In this document: positions 1 through 5,668 of the stretch, in pieces
Layout of the letters: the number at the start of each line of letters is the position of its first letter
Position numbering within the stretch: the first letter of the stretch is position 1
Assembly: GCA_013330975.1 (NCBI GenBank)
Contig: DUHG01000122.1
Coordinates: forward strand, 30,609 to 37,079
Reading direction: 5' to 3'
DNA from: Candidatus Bathyarchaeota archaeon
Lineage (GTDB): Archaea > Thermoproteota > Bathyarchaeia > Bathyarchaeales > Bathycorpusculaceae
DNA: 6,471 bases
Made by a program: the position numbers and the translations under genes
Notes under the pieces: model-generated
Told to the model about the DNA's origin: nothing
Database searches by the model: none
The model's input: the letters and a program-made list of their open reading frames with translations, nothing else

Positions 1-746
1 CGTCCTGTGGTGAATGGATGCTCGGTTTCATCGATTCTTCCGCCTGCCCTTGGAGAAGTAACGTCGTAGCCCAATGCTTCTGCCAGCACTTTTGAGATTT
101 CCCTTTGTTTTTCAATTTGGACACTTTTTTTTAGCTGCCTCGTATCCGGTTGTTTTGGAGCATCAAGTATTTGGGGTAGTAATTTTGCCAACCCCTTTTG
201 GAGCCCCTCAAAGATGGTATCGATCGCGTCAGCGGTCATCTTTGGTTCGTACAAGTCTAGCAATGCGTCGTAAGGCGTAGCGGTTTCTTTGACTTTCATC
301 AGAATGTCTGCAATTTTCTTAGTTAGATCTACAAGCTTTTCGAGATCTGGCTTGAAAAGACTGAAATCTTTTGCTTTCTTGGCTTTTTTCCAAACATTAA
401 CAGTTATAGCCTGTTGCCTGGCTGTCTCTTTGACGAGTTCCTCTGGCAGCGCAGCCTGCTCGTCGTAGTTTTTATTTATTAAATGGACGTTTCGCTTTTC
501 AACATGATTGAGCTTGTCAAAGTCAGGGCTCGTTGTTATCTCCTTGAGGAGATTTCCTATCTCTGGATCCGTGCTAATCTTGTGCTCTATTACGCTCAGT
601 AATGCGACTTGCTGACTTCGCATTTCTACAGCTCTGGGTGGCATCATCGTTTCCATGTCCCAATGAACAACCTCTTCCACCGATTGGAGAACTCGGAGAT
701 TCCTATTTTTCTCAAGCAGGCTCTTGTAGTCAGTGTATATTTTCAC
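1..746 (-). CDS. M32 family metallocarboxypeptidase (carboxypeptidase Taq type), N-terminal part, cut by the window edge
   Basis: The minus-strand frame is open from a GTG at 746 to the left edge, about 248 codons. The translation begins V-K-I-Y-T-D-Y-K-S-L-L-E. It carries the M32 N-terminal signatures HWDMETMMPPR near residues 28-38, PYDALLDLYEP near residues 160-170, and the downstream D-E-T-E-HPFTTG segment at the edge. M32 enzymes are zinc carboxypeptidases of roughly 500 residues that remove C-terminal amino acids from peptides in the cytoplasm. The catalytic HExxH lies beyond this window, so activity cannot be judged. GTG 746 was chosen because it is the first start after an in-frame TAA and gives the usual N-terminal length before HWD. 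The internal ATGs fall inside or after that conserved segment. Only a weak AAGG lies upstream. The gene follows tRNA-Glu in the same direction with a 115-base gap. Confidence 0.9.
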   Translation of the reverse strand, partial: MKIYTDYKSLLEKNRNLRVLQSVEEVVHWDMETMMPPRAVEMRSQQVALLSVIEHKISTDPEIGNLLKEITTSPDFDKLNHVEKRNVHLINKNYDEQAALPEELVKETARQQAITVNVWKKAKKAKDFSLFKPDLEKLVDLTKKIADILMKVKETATPYDALLDLYEPKMTADAIDTIFEGLQKGLAKLLPQILDAPKQPDTRQLKKSVQIEKQREISKVLAEALGYDVTSPRAGGRIDETEHPFTTG

Positions 747-817
747 AGTCGTTTCGCCTTGTGTTTTGTGTAGGGTTTTTGTTTATTTGGTTTTGGTAGT
801 GAAAGGAATCCTCGATA

Positions 818-840
818 GGCAGCCTGCGAGCGAAGCTGCC
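818..840. repeat. Short inverted repeat between tRNA-Glu and the carboxypeptidase gene
   Basis: GGCAGC and GCTGCC form a 6-bp perfect stem around an 11-base loop. No T-run follows on either strand, so it does not look like an archaeal terminator. It could be a processing or pausing structure in the tRNA 3' trailer, or chance. Apart from this hairpin, the 747-861 gap is A-rich on the minus strand and shows nothing else clear. Confidence 0.3.
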
Positions 841-861
841 GTAGGGAATGATTGAGAAGAA

Positions 862-939
862 TGGTGCTCCGGCCGGGATTCGGACCCGGGTCTTCGGCTC
901 GAAAGGCCGGAATACTTGACCGGACTATACTACCGGAGC
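862..939 (-). tRNA. tRNA-Glu (anticodon TTC), CCA encoded
   Basis: The minus strand folds into a full cloverleaf. The 7-bp acceptor stem is GCTCCGG/CCGGAGC, followed by discriminator A and an encoded CCA at 862-864. The D arm is GTA/TAT with a CCGGTC loop. The anticodon loop CTTTCGA places TTC at positions 34-36, and the T stem is CCGGG/CCCGG. There is no intron. Sequence and anticodon indicate tRNA-Glu, which reads GAA and probably GAG. Two bases are odd. The anticodon stem closes with a C27-A43 mismatch, and the T loop reads TCCGAAT, so position 55 is C where almost every tRNA has U (made into pseudouridine). Both are T-to-C differences from the archaeal form I recall. The gene may still be functional. 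Confidence 0.95.
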
Positions 940-971
940 ACTGGATTATGCTACTTTTCGAGCCTTGGCAG

Positions 972-1148
972 CTACTTCTGCTGCCTATAAATGGCTACTT
1001 GGTCCTTTTCGCCGTAGCGCACGTATTCAAATCCAGCTTCTATTAATTTACTTTCCTCTTCCAAGCTTCTGTTGTGGGTCAGCTTTCACCCGGGGCATTT
1101 GTTGGAGCCGCACTTTTCTGAAACCTGATGAGAGATACATACGATGAT
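972..1148 (-). pseudogene. Broken small Cys-containing protein gene (in-frame TGA, no start codon)
   Basis: Between an upstream in-frame TGA (1149-1151) and TAG at 972-974, the minus strand reads as a 59-codon coding-like stretch interrupted only by one TGA at 1086-1088. Before the TGA it contains EKCGSNKCPG, a Cys-x4-Cys pair like half of a zinc site. After it comes a charged, helical-looking tail, with EEESKLIEAGFEYV followed by GEKDQVAIYRQQK. There is no ATG, GTG or TTG before the TGA. A GTG and an ATG lie in the neighbouring frame upstream, so an additional frameshift is possible. The first start after the TGA would leave only about 31 residues. I do not recognise a named family. The stretch ends 33 bases before tRNA-Glu. 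The remainder of the gap up to the phosphodiesterase stop (1149-1247) shows nothing clear. Confidence 0.4.
986..991 (-). promoter_or_regulatory. Possible TATA box for tRNA-Glu
   Basis: TTTATA on the minus strand lies about 50 bases upstream of the mature tRNA 5' end. Archaeal initiation occurs about 25 bases downstream of the TATA centre, which would leave a 5' leader of about 24 bases for RNase P to remove. It lies inside the end of the broken small gene, so it may be chance. Confidence 0.3.
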
Positions 1149-1247
1149 TCAGGAATGGTGAAGAACGAATTTAGATGTTCTGGTTTGCGCTTCCATCACG
1201 CAAAAGTCCGCCCTGAAATCACATTTTTCGTTCAAGTTTGCCCTTTT

Positions 1248-2504
1248 TTATTTGAGATCGCTAAGTTTCGCTACTGCGAGCGGGACGAGCATTTCTTCTT
1301 CATTCAGTCCTCCATGTTGCCCAACGGGGTTGTATTTTATGTTCATACAGTGTTCAAACCAGACTGTTTCGTTTCTGTAGGGTAGAATTAGCAGGTTTCC
1401 CGCTCGTTCAAGGAATTGACTGGTTATTTCGCCTCGTCCGAATAGTCCCTCATTTAATGCCTCTTTGGTTTCAACGACCTTCGCTTTGGCGCCTATTTTT
1501 TTCATCAATAATTCCTGCGTCTCTGCAAGCTTGTCTTCTTTGACGTGGAGAAAAACGTCTCTGGCGCTCCCTGTGGGCAATATGGTTTTTCCTCTTTTGC
1601 CAGTCTGAAGGTTGTCTAATACGTCGTTGAATCCATTGATGTATGTGGTTTCTTCGGGAACTATGTTCACTCCTCCGTGGTCTGAGGTCATTATCATTAG
1701 GGTCTCTTTTGCGGTTTCGCTGTCGATCTTCTCAAGCAGTTCCTTTTTCAGCAGATGCGAGATGGCAGATAGCTCTGCATTGTATTCATAGCTGTTTGGT
1801 CCATATTCGTGAGATATCGTATCTAGATTGCTCAGGTGTGCAAAAAAGTATGCTTGTCCTTTTTCTTGTTCGAGTTTCTTCTTTAGCGAAACAACAAGGT
1901 CCGATGATTTCAAGCAGGGTATTGATGTGCTTTCTGCAAATAGTAGTTTTGCGTAGTGGCTGTACGCGTATGAAGAATCAATGTGAGTGAATGACTTGAC
2001 TCCAGCCTCTTTTAGCCTATTTTGAATCGTATTTCCTCTGAAAAGAATATTTGGGCTATATCCTTTTTCAACAAGTTCGTTTCTCTGTTTGGACCCCAGC
2101 GGCTCAAAATGCAAAGTGTTTACTATGGCATCGACTTCTTTTAGGTAGACATAGTACTCGAAGAGTCCGTGTTCTTGGGGAGTTAGACCTGTGTTGAGGG
2201 TTGTAAGAGCATTAGTGGTTTGAGAAGGAAAGATGCTTGTTAAAGGAAAGACCTCGCTGTTTTCCGCGAGCTTCTGCAGAAATTCTTGCTCTTTCTGATA
2301 GCGTTGGAACTGGTTAAATCCAAAACCGTCTAAGACAAAAAGCACAATCTTGTTAACTTCATCAATCTTGCTGGAGACCTCGATTGAGAGTTTCGGTATT
2401 TCATTTTTGACTCCGAAAAAGTCAAGAATTGTTCCAGGTATGTTTGAAATGCATTTTTCTTCATAAGATGGGTATAGGAAATCGCTGCCTGGTAATTTCT
2501 TCAA
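1248..2504 (-). CDS. Alkaline phosphatase superfamily protein (type I phosphodiesterase / nucleotide pyrophosphatase-like)
   Basis: The predicted protein has 418 residues and no signal peptide, so it is probably cytoplasmic. It carries the metal and catalytic motifs of the superfamily in order. These are VLDGFGF (metal Asp59), the nucleophile segment IFPSQTTNALTT (Thr96 or Thr97) followed by TGLTPQEHGL, NLDTISHE (Asp228, His232), SDHGG (Asp275, His276), and QHGGLNEEEMLVPLA near the end (His397). All metal ligands appear present, so a two-metal phosphodiester or phosphate-monoester hydrolase is expected. The substrate cannot be read from the sequence. The frame stays open up to an ATG at 2720, but those 72 extra residues look non-coding and overlap the promoter. 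TTG 2504 (M-K-K-L-P-G-S-D-F-L-Y-P) matches where related proteins start. An AGGT lies upstream, and the TTG overlaps the stop of a short upstream ORF. GTG 2606 is the alternative start. Confidence 0.88.
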   Translation of the reverse strand: MKKLPGSDFLYPSYEEKCISNIPGTILDFFGVKNEIPKLSIEVSSKIDEVNKIVLFVLDGFGFNQFQRYQKEQEFLQKLAENSEVFPLTSIFPSQTTNALTTLNTGLTPQEHGLFEYYVYLKEVDAIVNTLHFEPLGSKQRNELVEKGYSPNILFRGNTIQNRLKEAGVKSFTHIDSSYAYSHYAKLLFAESTSIPCLKSSDLVVSLKKKLEQEKGQAYFFAHLSNLDTISHEYGPNSYEYNAELSAISHLLKKELLEKIDSETAKETLMIMTSDHGGVNIVPEETTYINGFNDVLDNLQTGKRGKTILPTGSARDVFLHVKEDKLAETQELLMKKIGAKAKVVETKEALNEGLFGRGEITSQFLERAGNLLILPYRNETVWFEHCMNIKYNPVGQHGGLNEEEMLVPLAVAKLSDLK

Positions 2505-2614
2505 CTTCGTGGACCTGTTTTCGTTGTTTCTTTTGATGGAGAAGCAAGCCTCAGCACGAGAAGGGATGACATCGCTATGATGATGGCAAGCCGCAGAGCT
2601 GCGCACTTCCTCAT
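2501..2614 (-). CDS. Possible 37-residue hydrophobic leader ORF overlapping the phosphodiesterase start
   Basis: An ATG at 2614 opens a 37-codon frame whose product starts M-R-K-C-A-A-L-R-L-A-I-I-I-A. It has a positively charged N-terminus, a hydrophobic stretch from about residue 5 to 24 (one membrane segment or a signal-like helix), then a polar tail S-P-S-K-E-T-T-K-T-G-P-R-S. Its TGA (2501-2503) overlaps the TTG start (2502-2504) of the phosphodiesterase as TTGA, a layout typical of translational coupling. The ATG lies about 14 bases after the start site predicted from the shared promoter, and no Shine-Dalgarno sequence is visible. It could be a membrane microprotein, a leader peptide that controls the phosphodiesterase, a signal anchor separated from the enzyme by a frameshift, or a chance ORF. 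Confidence 0.35.
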   Translation of the reverse strand: MRKCAALRLAIIIAMSSLLVLRLASPSKETTKTGPRS

Positions 2615-2619
2615 GTCGT

Positions 2620-2633
2620 GTTTCCCAGGAAAC
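2620..2633. promoter_or_regulatory. 14-bp dyad at the predicted phosphodiesterase transcription start
   Basis: GTTTCC-CA-GGAAAC is a perfect 6+6 dyad around two central bases. Its centre lies about 26 bases downstream of the TATA-like TTTAAT (2650-2655), which is where transcription should begin. A dimeric repressor bound there would block initiation. Placement and symmetry are seen; the operator role is inferred. Confidence 0.3.
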
Positions 2634-2649
2634 ATGCAGCGTCTGCGCG

Positions 2650-2680
2650 ATTAAAGCGTTCCTGTAAACGTTTCTTGACT
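2650..2680 (-). promoter_or_regulatory. Promoter of the phosphodiesterase unit, shared module copy 1
   Basis: The minus strand reads AGTCAAGAAAC, one variable base, TTTACA, two variable bases, AAC, one variable base, CTTT, then AAT. It matches the module at 4031-4061 at 24 of 31 positions with no gaps. The TATA-like TTTAAT at its 3' end predicts initiation near 2628, just ahead of the ATG at 2614. The conserved left half, upstream of the TATA region, looks like an activator site. Confidence 0.5.
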
Positions 2681-2739
2681 CAAATTTCCCTGCGAAGAAA
2701 TGGAGCGCATCCACATGCAAGAAACCGAACGAGCGAAAT

Positions 2740-2832
2740 CAGAGGACCAAACCGGACTGGAGCAACACAATAGAAATGCTACTGCGAAAAGGCGTCCGCC
2801 AATACAGAACGAACCAGCACAGTCATGTCTGA
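2740..2832 (+). pseudogene. Small-protein relic, copy A
   Basis: This plus-strand frame reads QRTKPDWSNTIEMLLRKGVR and then QYRTNQHSHV before TGA (2830-2832). The frame is open back to 2668 but has no ATG, GTG or TTG before the conserved core, so it is probably a 5'-truncated or decayed gene, unless it uses an unusual start. It matches copies B and C in protein sequence, and many differences are synonymous: AAC/AAT, ACA/ACG and AGA/AGG against B; CTA/CTG, CTG/CTC, CGA/CGC and ACG/ACA against C. Its stop lies 64 bases from the convergent stop of the secreted-protein gene. The whole 2505-2895 gap contains, in order, the leader ORF, the dyad, the promoter and this relic. I do not recognise the family. 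Confidence 0.5.
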
Positions 2833-2895
2833 TCTTGAAAGAGACCTAGGAATAGCGCTTCCGTTTCTTGGAGTAGTAAAGAGTGAATTTTTAAT

Positions 2896-3999
2896 CTACC
2901 AGACTAGTTCTGCCTGGTAATATATCCTGCCAGCTCCGTACTCGTGGACAAACGCGAAAACCGTTCCATCACTCCATCGCGCAATGGCTGTAGAATCATC
3001 ACTCATTGAAATCAACGCGTAGCAGCCATAAGCGTCAATATGGTAAACTTGGCTTTGGTTTTCAAGCACGGTTCCAAAAGGCCTATCCACAACGAGATTG
3101 GCAGTGCCCCCTGAATTTGCAAAGCAAGCGCTGCCAAACCAGTCCTCAAGAGAAGAAAGGTTCATACCGCCAGTCCTGTACGGCCACAAATCTTTGCAGT
3201 AGGTCGAGAAGTAGCATGGCGTACCTGCCATGATTACGACGTTACCGCCTCCTTCCAAATAGTCCCTAACTAGTTGACTGTGTTTAGGTTCGACTGCAAA
3301 CCAAGCCTCAAAAACAACAAGATCGTAACCTGAAATATTCGTTGGGACATCGGGTGCACACGTCACTTTGAGACCTTGCTGTTCCAGCATCGTGACCGTG
3401 GAATTCTTGATTGTTTCAAGACCCCCCTCTCTCCACCATGGTCCCCACTCAGCACCGTCGGTCAAGTGATGGGCGAGGTAGTTGTCAAACCAGTTAATGT
3501 ACAATACTGACGTGCCATTTCCAGCAGCCCATTTGGCTCCAGCGGAAAACAGTGTTGCAGACGGTGCTGAACCGCTAGCTGGCTCAGTTGAATTCGAATA
3601 TGGTTCAGGGCTTCGAATGATGGTTATTGCCATTTCCAGATTGGCGGCAGGCGCGGCGTTCGAAACCCAAAGCCAAGAATCAAGGATGCATCTGCCTGGA
3701 TTCACTGCATAAACATAGTCGCTGAAGGTAACAAACTTCTGCTGATATTCCGTGTCGTTCAGGCAAAACAACAGGGACGCGTTGTAGCTTATTGAAGCAT
3801 GATTTTCAACCTCAACCTGAAAATTCAACGTCTCGCCTGGAAATACATTGAGACTTCCGTTATACTTCAAAATCTCAAGGGGTTCCTCAACAGTCAACGG
3901 AATGCTAGACTGCAGAGCAGTGTAGCCGCCAGCGACCCCGGTGAAAGTAATCAAAACTATCGCTGCTGTTAGGACCTTAGCAAACTCTTTTTTGTCCAT
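2896..3999 (-). CDS. Secreted or membrane-anchored protein with Ig-like and GATase-like domains
   Basis: The predicted product has 367 residues. Residues 1-10 are charged (M-D-K-K-E-F-A-K), and residues 11-30 form one hydrophobic segment, a signal anchor. Residues about 33-130 look like a beta-sandwich (SLNVFPGETLNFQVEVENHA is characteristic). A Ser/Pro/Ala-rich linker with sequons follows to about 160. Residues about 165-367 resemble the class I glutamine-amidotransferase/ThuA-like fold: YDLVVFEAW, LVRDYLEGGGNVVIMAGTPC (Cys262 near the nucleophile-elbow position), and a closing FVHEYGAGRIYYQAELVW. No clear catalytic His/Glu partner pair can be assigned, so a binding role is as likely as catalysis. 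ATG 3999 is preferred over an in-frame TTG at 4008. No Shine-Dalgarno sequence is visible, and the TATA-like box at 4031-4036 predicts a start near 4007, meaning a very short leader. Confidence 0.75.
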   Translation of the reverse strand: MDKKEFAKVLTAAIVLITFTGVAGGYTALQSSIPLTVEEPLEILKYNGSLNVFPGETLNFQVEVENHASISYNASLLFCLNDTEYQQKFVTFSDYVYAVNPGRCILDSWLWVSNAAPAANLEMAITIIRSPEPYSNSTEPASGSAPSATLFSAGAKWAAGNGTSVLYINWFDNYLAHHLTDGAEWGPWWREGGLETIKNSTVTMLEQQGLKVTCAPDVPTNISGYDLVVFEAWFAVEPKHSQLVRDYLEGGGNVVIMAGTPCYFSTYCKDLWPYRTGGMNLSSLEDWFGSACFANSGGTANLVVDRPFGTVLENQSQVYHIDAYGCYALISMSDDSTAIARWSDGTVFAFVHEYGAGRIYYQAELVW

Positions 4000-4030
4000 A
4001 GGCGTCAATAAATCATGGCTCGTACTGATC

Positions 4031-4061
4031 TAAAAAGAGTTTTTGTAAAGGTTTCTTGACT
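4031..4061 (-). promoter_or_regulatory. Promoter of the secreted-protein gene, shared module copy 2
   Basis: The minus strand reads AGTCAAGAAAC, then CTTTACAAAAAC, then TCTTTTTA. It aligns without gaps to 2650-2680 at 24 of 31 positions. The TATA-like TTTTTA (4031-4036) predicts initiation near 4007, giving a leader of roughly 8 bases before ATG 3999 and fitting the absence of a ribosome binding site. Confidence 0.5.
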
Positions 4062-4086
4062 AAACACGCCTGTTTCACGGGTCAAA

Positions 4087-4096
4087 CTTTCTTGAC
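4087..4096 (-). promoter_or_regulatory. Second GTCAAGAAA site upstream of the secreted-protein promoter
   Basis: GTCAAGAAAG on the minus strand repeats, at 9 of 10 positions, the GTCAAGAAAC that opens the promoter module (4051-4060). The two sites start 36 bases apart, in the same orientation and about three and a half helical turns apart. A tandem activator site is a reasonable inference. Confidence 0.35.
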
Positions 4097-4156
4097 AAAC
4101 CATTCCACGTTGTTGCATGACCTGCAATCAGGCTTGAACGTGCCTACTGCCGAGAT

Positions 4157-4237
4157 ATGTCGGAGCCAGACTCGAGCAATACGCTGGAAATGCTAATGTG
4201 CAAAGTCCTCCAAGGCTACAGGGCAAAACACAAATAA
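4157..4237 (+). CDS. Small-protein homologue, copy B (26-codon ORF, possibly a relic)
   Basis: An ATG opens a 26-codon plus-strand frame ending in TAA. It starts M-S-E-P-D-S-S-N-T-L-E-M-L and ends Y-R-A-K-H-K. It aligns without gaps to copy A over S-N-T-[IL]-E-M-L, then K, then Y-R. Several conserved residues use different synonymous codons (AAT against AAC, ACG against ACA, AGG against AGA), which points to past or present selection on a protein. The frame continues coding-like upstream of the ATG (L-E-R-A-Y-C-R-D) to a TGA, so the original protein may have been longer. Its stop lies 57 bases from the convergent stop of the DUF420-like gene. The remainder of the 4009-4293 gap holds the promoter module, the extra GTCAAGAAA site and nothing else clear. 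Confidence 0.35.
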   Translation: MSEPDSSNTLEMLMCKVLQGYRAKHK

Positions 4238-4293
4238 CGGTTAAAGGTCCACAAAACACTTGTTCCATTTTAAGCGAAACAGAGACTCTTTGT

Positions 4294-5535
4294 TTATCCA
4301 AAAAAAGTGGTGTGAAGGATCATAAAATCCAAAACTCCTACCCCATATGACAGGACCCAAAAAATTGCTGTTAGCTGTGCTATCCTCCTGCTCTTGGCTA
4401 CAAACGATGTTGACCCAGGACGCCAAAGTGCGACAAGCCATACCCCAAGCCCCAATGCCGGAATCGAGAAAATTGCATGCAAGCTATTCATAACCAAACG
4501 CAAAGGCGTACTGGAAAAGACCTCCATGGAGCCACCGCTCAGGGGATCCATAAGGAGTACAGCAGAAAAGGCAAGCAAGGATCCGGACATTACTACTAGC
4601 ATTGTAATCTCGTGCGCGAAATAGTTGCCTTTAACTCTGAACCACATGCTCGCCAAAACCAAACCTGTCCAAAAAGTCTGAATTACAAGATTGATCTCAG
4701 CAAAACTCAAACCTACCCTATGAAAGGGGAACATGGTTATAACTCCGATCTCGACAAGAACTACTGTGATTATAGTGAGAACTGCAATTTTTCTCTGCGC
4801 GGAGTAGCTCAATCCTAGACTTGCTTTGCTCTTTGTTCGTGCAACAAATATTGCTGAAGACAAAACCAAAACTGCCGGCACCATCATTGCTGCGACCAGC
4901 CCCAAGAACAAAGTCTGATTTGCGCCTGAGACATACTCATAACTCCACATGTTAGTGGCAATTGCCTGTGTGTTCACAGTCAAGTCCTCAATATACCAAC
5001 CCTCCCTATTTGTCACGTTCTTAATTACCTCTAAAGATGCAACAAATACGCCAGTCGCTTTATCCCATTCTTTGTGCCTAAGCGAGTCGTTTCCAAATGT
5101 TACGCTTCGGCTTGCGCCTAACACTGTTTTTTGCTCTTGCCTTTGAATAGTCACGTTAACGGGTTTTTGATTGTGCATAGAGAAATCGTAAAAAGTGTCT
5201 CCCGGACCAAGATTCGAAGGAATGATCATCCACCCTCCAAGATTCCCTTCAGTAAAGTTGAACTTCCAAATGGCACTGCCAATTGTCCCATTGGCGTATC
5301 TGGAAGTAAGATCCACTGAGAACGCTGCACCCTGAACCTGCAGAATCTCCATTCTAAACCACCTAACATCGTGCGTTGGAGGCGGGGTACCAGTACCAGT
5401 CACGCTAACGTCGTACTCAATCCAATCGCCTTCTTTGACACCTACTAAAGGCTCACCATAAGCTAGCATGGGCGAGACGATGACTGGAATTGACACTATT
5501 ATGCTTGCCAGAATTAGGACAGTGAAGGCTTTCAT
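4294..5535 (-). CDS. Signal-peptide ectodomain fused to a DUF420-like multi-pass membrane domain
   Basis: The predicted product has 413 residues. Residues 1-25 are a signal peptide. Residues about 30-205 form an extracellular beta-rich domain (GVKEGDWIEYDV near 32-43, WDKATGVFVASLEV near 157-170) with six N-x-S/T sequons. Hydrophobic segments follow at about 207-232, 249-268, 277-299, 309-329, 349-370 and 386-407. The last four resemble DUF420: N-L-V-I-Q near 282, H308-E-I-T-M, N-S-L-H353-A-I-F-S-I-P, then R-R-I-A-Q-L-T and I-F-W-V-L-S-Y-G-V-G. The two helix-embedded histidines could bind a metal or haem, but this is inference. The frame runs further upstream to 5736. ATG 5535 was chosen because it has AGGAGG six bases before it and starts a classic signal peptide, while the extra residues look non-coding. 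No clean TATA box is visible upstream. Confidence 0.78.
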   Translation of the reverse strand: MKAFTVLILASIIVSIPVIVSPMLAYGEPLVGVKEGDWIEYDVSVTGTGTPPPTHDVRWFRMEILQVQGAAFSVDLTSRYANGTIGSAIWKFNFTEGNLGGWMIIPSNLGPGDTFYDFSMHNQKPVNVTIQRQEQKTVLGASRSVTFGNDSLRHKEWDKATGVFVASLEVIKNVTNREGWYIEDLTVNTQAIATNMWSYEYVSGANQTLFLGLVAAMMVPAVLVLSSAIFVARTKSKASLGLSYSAQRKIAVLTIITVVLVEIGVITMFPFHRVGLSFAEINLVIQTFWTGLVLASMWFRVKGNYFAHEITMLVVMSGSLLAFSAVLLMDPLSGGSMEVFSSTPLRLVMNSLHAIFSIPALGLGVWLVALWRPGSTSFVAKSRRIAQLTAIFWVLSYGVGVLDFMILHTTFFG

Positions 5536-5541
5536 TATTCG

Positions 5542-5547
5542 CCTCCT
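5542..5547 (-). promoter_or_regulatory. Strong Shine-Dalgarno site for the DUF420-like gene
   Basis: AGGAGG lies six bases before ATG 5533-5535. It decides the start in favour of 5535 over the upstream in-frame ATG at 5736. It is the only strong ribosome binding site in the window. Confidence 0.8.
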
Positions 5548-5668
5548 GTAGTAGCATAGTTCAAAGTTGCACTTAGCTCTACCTGAAGAACAGCCCGTTC
5601 CGAAGAAAGAACAGAAGGCGACGCAAACCTCGCCGCTGATTCGTCCACCCGCGGGAAAATCAAGTAGG

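Noticed and set aside
852..1046. Plus-strand 64-codon ORF
   Set aside because: It is antisense to tRNA-Glu and to the broken small gene; a shadow.
1128..1385. Plus-strand 85-codon ORF, with a faint resemblance to the repeated element near 1190-1230
   Set aside because: Mostly antisense to the phosphodiesterase. The resemblance is limited to a few bases, needs gaps, and does not keep the core residues.
2668..2680. Extending the small-protein homology upstream to a shared F-L-D (TTTCTTGAC) in copies A and B
   Set aside because: That block is better explained as the shared minus-strand promoter motif. In copy B, stops separate it from the core.
2505..2720. 72-residue N-terminal extension of the phosphodiesterase up to ATG 2720
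   Set aside because: It runs through the shared promoter and dyad, has no family-like sequence, and would make the protein longer than its conserved start at M-K-K-L-P-G.
2825..2920. 31-residue plus-strand ORF starting M-S-D-L-E-R-D-L-G
   Set aside because: It overlaps the end of the secreted-protein gene and has no ribosome binding site and no counterpart near copies B or C.
4277..4295. Near-palindrome around the stop of the DUF420-like gene (AAACAGAGA / TCTTTGTTT)
   Set aside because: There is only one central base, so no hairpin loop is possible, plus one mismatch and no strong T-run after it; not called a terminator.
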